A stretch of 7,573 nucleotides of DNA, taken from contig JABZGO010000080.1 of assembly GCA_015259305.1 (NCBI GenBank), positions 1 to 7,573 of the forward strand. Direction: 5' to 3'. Each line of letters opens with the position of its first letter. Within the stretch, counting starts at the first letter, position 1. This DNA is from Alloprevotella tannerae. GTDB lineage: Bacteria; Bacteroidota; Bacteroidia; Bacteroidales; Bacteroidaceae. The position numbers were made by a program, and so were the translations under genes. Shown one piece after another: positions 1-5,384 of the stretch. The notes under the pieces are model-generated. The model was given only the letters and a program-made list of their open reading frames with translations. It was not told where the DNA came from and did not search any database.

Positions 1-316
1 GGCGCTGAGGTAGGATTTGCGTATCGTATTTCGTCTCCGGAAGCACCAAAGCTATGACAAACTGAGCGCCAAAGTCGATTCTTGTTGGCTCTCCGTTCTT
101 CCCCATGTAAGCAGATTCGCCGAAATAGCGCTCAAAAGTGTCTTCTGAAGTGATCTTTGTCGGCGGTGTTTTGCCGGCATTATTAGCATAGAAATAATTG
201 TGCAACTCTTTGTGAGGCAGAGGCCCATCATACGCCAGCGGCGTTGTGGCGTTGCAACTCACCAGTAGGGCCAAAACGGCGAAAAAGCCGCATAAAGTTT
301 TCAGTGAACGTTTCAT
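1..316 (-). CDS. Secreted lipoprotein of unknown function (N-terminal part; runs off the left edge)
   Basis: The minus-strand frame opens with ATG at 316 and stays open for 105 codons to the window edge, so the gene is truncated by the window and not necessarily broken. The N-terminus is a lipoprotein signal: basic MKRSLK, a hydrophobic stretch (GFFAVLALL), then the lipobox LVSC with the predicted lipidated cysteine at residue 21. The mature part continues NATTPLAYDG and later contains YFGESAYMGKNGEPTRIDFG followed by a hydrophobic strand, FVIALVLPET. That pattern reminds me of small uncharacterised Bacteroidales lipoproteins, but I cannot assign a family. The protein should be anchored to the inner or outer membrane. 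A -7-like box lies about 50 bases upstream at 364-371. The gene diverges from the AraC-type regulator to its right. The lipoprotein call is firm; the function is unknown. Confidence 0.85.
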   Translation of the reverse strand, partial: MKRSLKTLCGFFAVLALLVSCNATTPLAYDGPLPHKELHNYFYANNAGKTPPTKITSEDTFERYFGESAYMGKNGEPTRIDFGAQFVIALVLPETKYDTQILPQR

Positions 317-363
317 AATCATATATCTGTCTTGTTTTGTTCTTGCATAATCGCAGATCAATG

Positions 364-371
364 CAAAGATA
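364..371 (-). promoter_or_regulatory. Possible Bacteroidetes -7 box for the lipoprotein gene
   Basis: On the minus strand this reads TATCTTTG, an exact match to the Bacteroidetes -7 consensus TAnnTTTG. It would place the transcription start near 360, giving a leader of about 44 bases before the ATG at 316. No TTG is found 19-21 bases further upstream, so only half of the promoter is supported. Confidence 0.45.
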
Positions 372-660
372 CGCAGAAAGCCGCCGCGCGAATTTTAATA
401 AGCTCCAAAAAAGCCAAAGGCTTGTTGCATCCTTGGTGTGATTTGAACCGTGGCGTATGTGACTTTACCTTTCAAAAGCGGATTTTTTCGGCCAATAATC
501 TGCCTTTCGTGGCCGTAAAAGTCCCTGTTTTTCGTCTTAAAAGTACGTTTTCATCGCGCCAAACCCTTACTGACGGCAATCGTTACCTGAATTTATATCG
601 CGCTCCGCCAATTTTTCGCGTAAAAATCAGCGAAATCTTATGCTCAAATACTACTTATGT

Positions 661-691
661 AAGAAAAATATGGCTCTTAATATTTTTTCTT
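661..691. repeat. AT-rich inverted repeat
   Basis: AAGAAAAATAT (661-671) is complementary to ATATTTTTTCTT (680-691) with one bulged T, around an 8-base loop (672-679). There is no U-run after the hairpin on either strand, so it is not an ordinary terminator. It sits midway in the divergent intergenic region about 155 bases before the regulator's promoter. It may be a protein-binding site or a cruciform, or chance in AT-rich DNA. Confidence 0.45.
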
Positions 692-844
692 GCGTAACAA
701 ATTGCGCGAAAAACTGCAAAAAATAGCGCTAAACAAAGTTTGATTCTTCCGAAGATGTGCTGTGCGGTAAATTTGTTTGATTACTTTTTGTCCTTCTTTT
801 GATAAGATATACAAAAGTCCCCATGTCGTTTCCTAAACAATAGG

Positions 845-875
845 TTGTCAGAACGCCCAAAAAGCCCTAATTTTG
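845..875 (+). promoter_or_regulatory. Bacteroidetes-type promoter of the AraC-type regulator
   Basis: TTG at 845-847 and TAATTTTG at 868-875, separated by 20 bases, match the Bacteroidetes primary sigma factor consensus TTG-N19-21-TAnnTTTG. With the -7 box centred at about -7, the transcription start falls at about 879-881. That is the GTG start codon at 880 itself and suggests a leaderless mRNA. Confidence 0.75.
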
Positions 876-879
876 CATT

Positions 880-2487
880 GTGAAGAAGTTGGTATCCCTC
901 CTTTTAGCGTTTATTTGTCTACAAGCAACTGCGCAGTTGTCGCTTGGCGCTTTTCGCCTAAGCGACCAAAGCAGTTGGAATTCATTGTCGGACGAGCGAC
1001 TCGAGGAGTTGAGCTTAGACTTCCTATTGGTGAAGGATATGCCCGATAGCGCTTTGCTTGTTGACCGCTTACTCACAAGTAGGCTGGAGCAGCGCAACCC
1101 GAAGACTTTTTTGCACCGCCGCATGCTCGCGTTAAGCCTAAACCGAATGGCTTACCTCTATAGTTTCTCCTTTTTTAATTATAAGCAGGCCTTCGAAGCT
1201 TTGCACGAGGCCGATACCATCTGCAACGATCCCGATGTGCGGCCGTTTATTGACCTCAATATTGGGCACGTTTTCAGTCTTTATTCCCAGTGTTATCCGA
1301 CGTCAAACAACTTCCGGACGGTGAGATACTTCTACAAGAAGGCCTTTATCGAATCGGCGCAGATGGGAAACTATACCAATATGATTTCGGCCTTTGTAAA
1401 TTTTTGGAACTTAGGCTTTGACGATGTTAATATCAAGGCTTTTTCGCACGAAACGGCACTTTTTCGCCAAATAAAAGTGCCGGCTCTCGAGCCATATTAT
1501 GATTATGCGTCCGCCGTTTTGCGTGCGATTGATTTAGTCAAGGTCAAGAAGTATACAGCCGCCGCTGCAGAACTACAAAGTAAGATGATGCGCAATCCAA
1601 GTTCAACGATGGACGTGCGCATCACTTGTTCTACAGCTTGGAGTATGGCTTGCATTTACAAATTGGCTCAAATGCCCGATTCCGTCTACAAATATGCCAG
1701 CATATTAGACTATTATGGACGCGAAAAAGGCTTGCAAGATCTGCGCTTTGATGCGGCTATTTTGCTTCACTATTATTATCTGGCTACCGGTAACAAGGAA
1801 AAAGCCGATGCTTATTACCATTCTTACTTGCAATTTCGCAATTCCTTCTTTGGCGGTCTGGATATAGAGACCTATCGCGATGGCTTTCTCGCCCCGAAGG
1901 CAAATGATATACTCCCCGCACGTAAGCCTGTACAAGCCGAAGCCCGCTTTACGCAAAATCAAACCCTGATGATGATCTTCGGCGGTTTGGTCCTGCTCGC
2001 GCTGGGTGGCTACCTCATGCGCCGCTATTTGTATCACAAAAACGAACATCTGCGTTTTAAGCTCGAACTGCCCGATGCGCTAGCCCCCAAGGCTGAGCCG
2101 GCGCCCGTAAAGAGCCTCTTAGAAGATAATGAAAAAGATCTTTTGCAGGCGAAAATTAAGAAAGTGCTCACCGATGAGCAGGAAATCTGCCGGGAAGACT
2201 TTTCCATTGATCGCTTGGCTAAGCTCTGCGAAGCCACTCCAAAGGACGTTTCGCAGGTGATTAACGAAAGAATGGGCTGCTCGTTTGTGTTGCTTTTAAG
2301 CGAGTATCGAATTAAAGAAGCTTGCCGTCGGCTTGACGATGAAGAAAACTTTGGGCGGCTCACGCTGGAAGCCATCGGTCGTAGCGTGGGCTTCAAAGCG
2401 CGTGAAAGCTTCTCCAGGGCTTTTAAACGTGTGACCGGAGTCTCTCCGTCTGTCTATCAGCGACGCGTTTCTGAAAAGCAGTCTTAA
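880..2487 (+). CDS. Membrane-spanning TPR/AraC-family transcriptional regulator
   Basis: A 535-residue protein. Residues 1-19 form a signal-like segment (MKKLVSLLLAFICLQATAQ). Residues about 55-340 are helical and rich in Tyr, Ala and Leu, consistent with degenerate TPR-like repeats, for example around YLATGNKEKADAYYHSYL. A single transmembrane helix lies at about 362-382 (LMMIFGGLVLLALGGYLM), followed by basic RRYLYHK, which suggests a cytoplasmic C-terminus. Residues about 425-535 are an AraC/XylS DNA-binding domain: the first helix-turn-helix at about 440-465 (IDRLAKLCEATPKDVSQVIN), the second at about 492-530 with the signature SVGFKARESFSRAFKRV followed by TGVSPSVYQRR. It should sense something through the periplasmic TPR part and act on DNA from the membrane. 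The target is unknown. GTG at 880 is chosen because it gives the signal sequence and the next in-frame ATG is at residue 54. No Shine-Dalgarno is visible. The domain call is secure; the TPR assignment is by pattern only. Confidence 0.9.
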   Translation: MKKLVSLLLAFICLQATAQLSLGAFRLSDQSSWNSLSDERLEELSLDFLLVKDMPDSALLVDRLLTSRLEQRNPKTFLHRRMLALSLNRMAYLYSFSFFNYKQAFEALHEADTICNDPDVRPFIDLNIGHVFSLYSQCYPTSNNFRTVRYFYKKAFIESAQMGNYTNMISAFVNFWNLGFDDVNIKAFSHETALFRQIKVPALEPYYDYASAVLRAIDLVKVKKYTAAAAELQSKMMRNPSSTMDVRITCSTAWSMACIYKLAQMPDSVYKYASILDYYGREKGLQDLRFDAAILLHYYYLATGNKEKADAYYHSYLQFRNSFFGGLDIETYRDGFLAPKANDILPARKPVQAEARFTQNQTLMMIFGGLVLLALGGYLMRRYLYHKNEHLRFKLELPDALAPKAEPAPVKSLLEDNEKDLLQAKIKKVLTDEQEICREDFSIDRLAKLCEATPKDVSQVINERMGCSFVLLLSEYRIKEACRRLDDEENFGRLTLEAIGRSVGFKARESFSRAFKRVTGVSPSVYQRRVSEKQS

Positions 2488-2497
2488 ACTACTTTTT

Positions 2498-2523
2498 CTC
2501 AAATATTTAACCCCATATTTGAG
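2498..2523. other. Hairpin just after the regulator gene
   Basis: CTCAAATAT (2498-2506) and ATATTTGAG (2515-2523) form a perfect 9-bp stem with an 8-base loop, beginning 11 bases after the regulator's stop codon. A T-run precedes it, not follows it, so it is a poor intrinsic terminator on the plus strand. It may instead protect the 3' end of the mRNA. Confidence 0.5.
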
Positions 2524-2555
2524 GTGCTTTCCACTACCCGTTTGACTTTGTGAAT

Positions 2556-2580
2556 TGTGACTTCGCGTGTTGAAGTCACA
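2556..2580. other. Second hairpin downstream of the regulator, before the 2599 promoter
   Basis: TGTGACTTC (2556-2564) pairs perfectly with GAAGTCACA (2572-2580) around a 7-base loop. There is no T-run on either side. It lies about 20 bases upstream of the -33 element at 2599-2604, where it could be an operator for that promoter or part of the regulator's 3' untranslated region. Confidence 0.5.
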
Positions 2581-2598
2581 GGTCAAGCCCGTAGAAAT

Positions 2599-2630
2599 TT
2601 GTTGCCATATTACTTTCCTTACTACTTTTG
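2599..2630 (+). promoter_or_regulatory. Bacteroidetes-type promoter with no obvious protein gene downstream
   Basis: The -7 box TACTTTTG is at 2623-2630. Two TTGs lie upstream, at 2599-2601 (21-base spacer) and 2602-2604 (18-base spacer). The start of transcription would be near 2634. No substantial plus-strand ORF begins in the next kilobase. Confidence 0.65.
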
Positions 2631-2633
2631 CAC

Positions 2634-3069
2634 CGGTATCAATGAAACGCCCTTGTGTGGCCGGTACGAACCAGCTGTTCAGTGACTCTCCTTTGTAGAC
2701 CAAGAAAGCGGTAAGCCTTGTGGTGTGAGACCCACGCTGCGTCAAAAAGAACTTCTCCGATAGCGTTAATCGTAAAAGACTGCTGAGAAAGAAGATTAGG
2801 CAAAAGCCCTTTCCGCCGAATGCTTGCGCTAAAGCGCTTGACCTGTTTCGGCCATTCCTTTTGGCTCATCAACATTATCCGTTGCCCGTGAGGGTCATGA
2901 TGAATGTGAAGTTATAAAGACGAGGCGTCGTGTTTGTTATGTTTTAGATTGGACGGTTTTTCTATAGACATATTTGACCCCAGACGGCATAACAGTACGC
3001 TTCACGGCGTTTAAGAGCACTTTTCCAACTCTCTCGTGTGTGTCGGCGTTCCCGACACACACTCTTTTT
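2634..3069 (+). ncRNA. Candidate non-coding RNA of about 430 nt, family unknown
   Basis: The stretch is bracketed by a well-matched promoter (2599-2630) and a strong intrinsic terminator (3036-3069). It carries no convincing plus-strand ORF: one tiny frame (2642-2698, MKRPCVAGTNQLFSDSPL) and a 72-codon frame that runs through the terminator. Local structure is visible. GCCGAA (2815-2820) pairs with TTCGGC (2847-2852) and encloses GCGC-TAAA-GCGC (2826-2837). AAACGCC (2645-2651) could pair with GGCGTTT (3006-3012) to close the molecule. I looked for hallmarks of tmRNA and RNase P RNA and did not find them. Alternatives are a 3' extension of the regulator mRNA ending at the same terminator, or a decayed gene. 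The bracketing is seen; the RNA itself is inferred. Confidence 0.4.
3036..3069 (+). terminator. Strong intrinsic terminator
   Basis: GTGTGTGTCGG (3036-3046) pairs with CCGACACACAC (3052-3062) in a perfect 11-bp stem with a 5-base loop, followed by TCTTTTT (3063-3069). It reads on the plus strand and lies about 550 bases after the regulator gene and 400 bases after the promoter at 2599-2630. Confidence 0.85.
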
Positions 3070-3757
3070 ATCAACCCCTCTCACTTTAGCTTTGGCGTTT
3101 GTTCGGTTCCGTCCTATGATTTAACGCTGCCGTTACGCGTAGAGACAAGCCGGACCGATGCAGGTCCCCGCACGCAAGGGTTTTCAATGTGACAGCGCCA
3201 GATTTTGCCCATTTCATCGCAGATTACCCCCTCCTATCTTATTTTTTCGTGGATTGATGTGCAAGTGCGGCTCGCATGCAGCCTTTCCTCTTCAGTTACG
3301 CCGCAGTTGCCTTTTCTTAAAGCATCGATAGCCGGGTGTAGAAGTCGCAATACGCACAGAAGTATCGACAAATGATCGGCGCTGTGCCTCTTTCGTTTAG
3401 TCGTAATAAAGTTTTTCTTTGCCTAACTGCTCTTGAGGAGTGGCTTCGTATGGTCGTTTCTGTGGTTTGCTGCCGCCAAACTATCGTTTGCTCTTGCCAA
3501 ACGTATGTTTGCTGCCGGCAAACTATGGTTTGCCTTGGCCAAACGAAAGTGGCCCTTGGCTTTGTCTTTCCAAATTCGACCCGACGTGCAATTTTTGGCG
3601 ATTTCATCGCATATTTTCGGTATTCCTACTCCCACAATCCGCATTTCCCGAATGGCGATCTTCAATATTGTCGTACATATATAAAAGAGGCTTTCTTAAA
3701 GAAGAAGTCGGAAAAATGAAAATTTGCTCAATACGTGATTAAAAAACTATCATTATT
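3070..3757. other. Gene-free intergenic region with degenerate repeats
   Basis: No supported gene lies in these roughly 690 bases. Several short open frames on both strands overlap the 21-bp repeat array and read as repetitive VCCRQTI- or FALAKRM-type peptides in whichever frame is used, the mark of tandem-repeat DNA and not of coding sequence. A diverged pair of about 26 bases sharing ATTTCATCGCA occurs at 3200-3225 and 3590-3615 (21 of 26 identical). The small dyad GGACC/GGTCC lies near 3151-3166. Confidence 0.55.
3470..3553. repeat. Array of four degenerate 21-bp tandem repeats with internal dyads
   Basis: Units occupy 3470-3490, 3491-3511, 3512-3532 and 3533-3553. The first three share GSCAAAC followed by four bases and GTTTG, so each is a CAAAC-N4-GTTTG dyad. 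The fourth keeps GCCAAAC but has lost the right arm. Units 1 and 3 differ at only 2 of 21 positions, while unit 2 differs more, giving an alternating pattern. GTTTGC of one unit can also pair with GCAAAC of the next. There is no spacer structure, so it is not a CRISPR array. Function is unknown; it may be a multi-site protein-binding element or a repeat prone to copy-number change. Confidence 0.75.
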
Positions 3758-3788
3758 TTGTCTGTACAAAAACTTATGTGTATGTTTG
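3758..3788 (+). promoter_or_regulatory. Promoter of the SIMPL-domain gene
   Basis: TTG at 3758-3760 and TATGTTTG at 3781-3788 with a 20-base spacer match the Bacteroidetes consensus. The start would fall near 3792, giving an A/T-rich leader of about 18 bases before ATG at 3810, with no Shine-Dalgarno. Confidence 0.8.
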
Positions 3789-3809
3789 CGGCATTAATAA
3801 TAGTATTCA

Positions 3810-4508
3810 ATGAAGAACTTAAAATTAGAATCGGGCATTCTAGCCGTAGGCTTAGTGTTCCTCGGCCTCTTCCTCTATTTCGGATTAGGCAACGTGATGG
3901 TAAAAGACAGAATCGTGTCAGTGAGAGGCTTAGCGGAGCGCGAGGTGCAAGCCGATCACGTTATTTGGCCGTTGGTCTACGAAACAACGTCGGACAATTT
4001 GCAAGAGGCGATGTCGGATATCAATCGTGGGAATAACAAGATTCGACAATGGCTTATTAAGCATGGCGTAAAGCCGGCTGATATCTCGATGGGCGCGCCG
4101 CAGATCAACGACCGAGCAACGCAATATGACGGCGACTATAGAGGATTGCGCTATAAAGCTTCGTGTACGACAACCGTGTCGACCAGCAACGTGGCTCTCG
4201 TGCGCCAATTACTACCGCAATTGGGTCAACTCGTGGAAATGGGTGTGGCCATTGCTGCCGCCGACTATGATTCGCAAGTGCAATATGAATTTACAAGTCT
4301 CAATAAGATTAAACCTCAAATGATCGAAGAGGCTACCAAGAACGCGCGCATCGCCGGCGAGAAATTTGCCCGCGATTCGAATAGCAAGCTCGGTAAAATC
4401 AAGAATGCAACGCAGGGTCTCTTTGATATTACTGATCGCGACGATGCTACGCCTTATATCAAGGAAGTGCGCGTAGTAACATCTGTCGACTATTATCTAA
4501 CCGAATAA
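3810..4508 (+). CDS. SIMPL-domain (DUF541, YggE-like) membrane-anchored protein
   Basis: A 232-residue protein. An N-terminal hydrophobic helix at residues about 9-27 (ILAVGLVFLGLFLYFGL) acts as an uncleaved anchor or signal, with the rest outside the cytoplasm. The remainder fits the SIMPL/DUF541 family: an opening strand IVSVRGLAEREVQADHVIW, the conserved alternation of strands and helices with IKHGVKPADIS, a central YKASCTTTVST strand, the helix KPQMIEEATKNARIAGEKFA, and a closing strand of the EVRVVTSVDYYL type. Members such as E. coli YggE have been linked to oxidative stress, but the biochemical role is unsettled. The length suits the Bacteroidetes form. ATG at 3810 is supported by the promoter 20 bases upstream and the anchor helix. 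It is followed by a large hairpin and the greA promoter, so it is probably transcribed alone. Confidence 0.9.
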   Translation: MKNLKLESGILAVGLVFLGLFLYFGLGNVMVKDRIVSVRGLAEREVQADHVIWPLVYETTSDNLQEAMSDINRGNNKIRQWLIKHGVKPADISMGAPQINDRATQYDGDYRGLRYKASCTTTVSTSNVALVRQLLPQLGQLVEMGVAIAAADYDSQVQYEFTSLNKIKPQMIEEATKNARIAGEKFARDSNSKLGKIKNATQGLFDITDRDDATPYIKEVRVVTSVDYYLTE

Positions 4509-4562
4509 GATCATCGATTCCATCGTATAGGCCATAGGCCGCGGGTGGTCACGTAGAAGAAG

Positions 4563-4599
4563 CACGCCGAACAGTCGGAAGTCTCCGACTTTCGGCGTG
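4563..4599 (+). terminator. Long hairpin after the SIMPL gene, probable terminator without a clear U-tract
   Basis: CACGCCGAA (4563-4571) pairs with TTCGGCGTG (4591-4599), and within it AGTCGGA (4573-4579) pairs with TCCGACT (4584-4590) around an AGTC loop. The result is 16 base pairs with one bulged C (4572). What follows is TGATCGTTTC, a weak U-tract. It lies between the SIMPL stop codon and the greA promoter, where a terminator is expected. Confidence 0.6.
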
Positions 4600-4658
4600 T
4601 GATCGTTTCAAGAAGAAAGCAAATAGGTGAAAATCAGAAATTCTTCAGTGGGTTTTCT

Positions 4659-4688
4659 TTGCTTATCGGCTACTTTGTACTACCTTTG
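4659..4688 (+). promoter_or_regulatory. greA promoter
   Basis: TTG at 4659-4661 and TACCTTTG at 4681-4688 are separated by 19 bases, matching the Bacteroidetes consensus. The start would be near 4692, leaving an unusually long leader of about 154 bases before the greA ATG at 4846. Confidence 0.8.
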
Positions 4689-4739
4689 CGGCGCACAACG
4701 GAACAAAAAACGCTAACGGCGCCCCTTAACGGAACGAGG

Positions 4740-4829
4740 ATGAGCTGCCGAAAGCAGAGGAGAAAGGATTCCCGCAATAAAGATGCGCAGGAGTTCTTTC
4801 GGTTTTTTCTGTTACTTATTGAAAATTAA
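4740..4829 (+). CDS. Possible 29-residue leader peptide upstream of greA
   Basis: ATG at 4740 opens 29 codons ending in TAA at 4827-4829, 16 bases before the greA start codon. The peptide begins MSCRKQRRKDSRNKD and ends EFFRFFLLLIEN: a basic half, then a run of Phe and Leu codons. It spans the whole terminator-like hairpin at 4762-4800 and its T-run, so a translating ribosome would melt that hairpin. The Phe/Leu end is partly a consequence of the T-run, so this may be only a chance frame. GAGG abuts the ATG too closely to be a normal Shine-Dalgarno. Confidence 0.25.
   Translation: MSCRKQRRKDSRNKDAQEFFRFFLLLIEN
4762..4808 (+). terminator. Terminator-like hairpin (possible attenuator) in the greA leader
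   Basis: 4762-4772 pairs with 4790-4800 over 11 consecutive pairs (two of them G-U). The stem continues inward with CGC (4773-4775) against GCG (4785-4787) after a CA bulge (4788-4789). GGTTTTTT (4801-4808) follows directly. This is a complete intrinsic terminator inside the transcript, about 70 bases after the predicted start and 38 bases before the greA ATG. CCGAAAG (4748-4754) can instead pair with CTTTCGG (4796-4802), an alternative partner for the 3' arm. Premature termination in a greA leader is known in E. coli (GraL), but no sequence homology is implied. Confidence 0.6.
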
Positions 4830-4845
4830 AACGGTCAGATATATT

Positions 4846-5310
4846 ATGGCTTACATGACACAAGAGGGCTACGACAAAATGGTGGCCCGTCTCCATCATA
4901 TGGAGGCAGTAGAGCGTCCGGCAGCTTCGGCAGCCATTGCTGAAGCGCGCGATAAGGGCGACTTGTCGGAAAACAGTGAGTATGACGCCGCTAAAGAGGC
5001 GCAGGGTATGCTCGAAATGAAGATTAGTCAACTCAAAGAGGCGATTGCCACGGCGAAAATCATTGATACCAGCAAGCTCAACAACGAGACGGTGCAGATT
5101 CTCTCAACCGTCGCGATGAAAAATCTGAAGACGGGTATGGTGATGACGTATACCATCGTGAGCGAGAGTGAGGCTAACATTCGCGAAGGCAAGATTTCGT
5201 CGCAGACGCCTATTGCTCAGGGCTTGCTCGGGCATAAGGTGGGCGACGTAGTAGAGGTGAAGATCCCGCAAGGACTGATTCAGCTCGAAATACAAAGCAT
5301 TTCGCTTTAA
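4846..5310 (+). CDS. greA: Transcription elongation factor GreA
   Basis: A 154-residue protein, close to the E. coli GreA length of 158. GreA enters the secondary channel of RNA polymerase and stimulates cleavage of the backtracked RNA 3' end. The N-terminal coiled coil (about 1-75) carries the tip signature DKGDLSENSEYDAAKEAQ. D39 and E42 match the acidic residues (E. coli D41, E44) that help hold the catalytic Mg2+. The C-terminal FKBP-like domain (about 80-154) contains the family motif TPIAQGLLGHKVGDVVEV. ATG at 4846 (MAYMTQEGYDK) matches usual Bacteroidetes GreA N-termini; an in-frame ATG at 4783 would add a non-conserved extension encoded by the leader hairpin. It follows a 154-base leader and is followed 74 bases later by a HIT-family gene, a neighbour often seen in this phylum. 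Confidence 0.97.
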   Translation: MAYMTQEGYDKMVARLHHMEAVERPAASAAIAEARDKGDLSENSEYDAAKEAQGMLEMKISQLKEAIATAKIIDTSKLNNETVQILSTVAMKNLKTGMVMTYTIVSESEANIREGKISSQTPIAQGLLGHKVGDVVEVKIPQGLIQLEIQSISL

Positions 5311-5326
5311 AAAAGCTATTTTTGCT

Positions 5327-5360
5327 GCGGCGCTACAGATTCCTTGTGCGCCGCTTTTTT
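5327..5360 (+). terminator. Intrinsic terminator between greA and the HIT gene
   Basis: GCGGCGC (5327-5333) pairs with GCGCCGC (5348-5354). After one bulged T the stem extends with ACA (5335-5337) against TGT (5345-5347). TTTTTT (5355-5360) follows. It begins 16 bases after the greA stop codon. Since no complete promoter precedes the HIT gene, partial readthrough probably supplies HIT expression. Confidence 0.8.
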
Positions 5361-5384
5361 ATTATCCCCTAAAAAATAAGCCTT

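Larger units (their letters stand above)
317..879. other. Gene-free divergent intergenic region
   Basis: This stretch of about 560 bases separates two divergent genes. I see no convincing gene. The only sizeable open frame (plus strand, TTG at 332 to 697) has no start context, no domain and an unusual Cys/Arg/Phe-rich composition, so I treat it as chance. It holds the putative lipoprotein -7 box (364-371), an AT-rich inverted repeat (661-691) and the regulator's promoter (845-875). Base composition swings between GC-rich patches and T/A runs. Confidence 0.6.

Noticed and set aside
407..423. Minus-strand mini terminator (AAGCC-TTT-GGCTT then T-run)
   Set aside because: The stem is only 5 bp with a 3-base loop and there is no minus-strand gene for it to terminate.
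332..697. 121-codon plus-strand frame
   Set aside because: It starts with TTG, has no promoter or recognisable domain, has an odd Cys/Phe/Arg-rich composition, and ends in an AT-rich inverted repeat. Probably chance.
768..775. TAAATTTG as a further -7 box before the regulator
   Set aside because: The nearest TTG is 25 bases upstream, outside the normal spacing, and the 845-875 promoter fits better.
2642..2698. 18-residue peptide MKRPCVAGTNQLFSDSPL as a gene
   Set aside because: It begins about 8 bases after the predicted transcription start, but nothing else supports coding. Kept only as part of the ncRNA description.
2296..2875. Minus-strand frames of 149 and 78 codons
   Set aside because: The first overlaps the end of the regulator gene antisense, and both run antisense to the promoter/ncRNA candidate. 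No promoter, signal or domain was recognised.
2634..3069. tmRNA or RNase P RNA
   Set aside because: No tRNA-like end with TTCGA and CCA and no GAGGAAAGTCC-type RNase P core were found.
3470..3553. CRISPR array
   Set aside because: Units are contiguous and degenerate with no unique spacers, and no cas genes are nearby.
3317..3742. Several 80-115 codon frames on both strands
   Set aside because: They exist because the 21-bp repeat (divisible by 3) keeps frames open. Every frame gives a repetitive low-complexity peptide.
4783..4845. Upstream in-frame ATG for greA adding 21 residues
   Set aside because: The extension is encoded by the terminator hairpin and is not typical of GreA; ATG 4846 gives the standard N-terminus.
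5317..5324. TATTTTTG as a promoter for the HIT gene
   Set aside because: It matches the -7 box, but no TTG lies 19-21 bases upstream, and the transcript would begin directly in the terminator hairpin.
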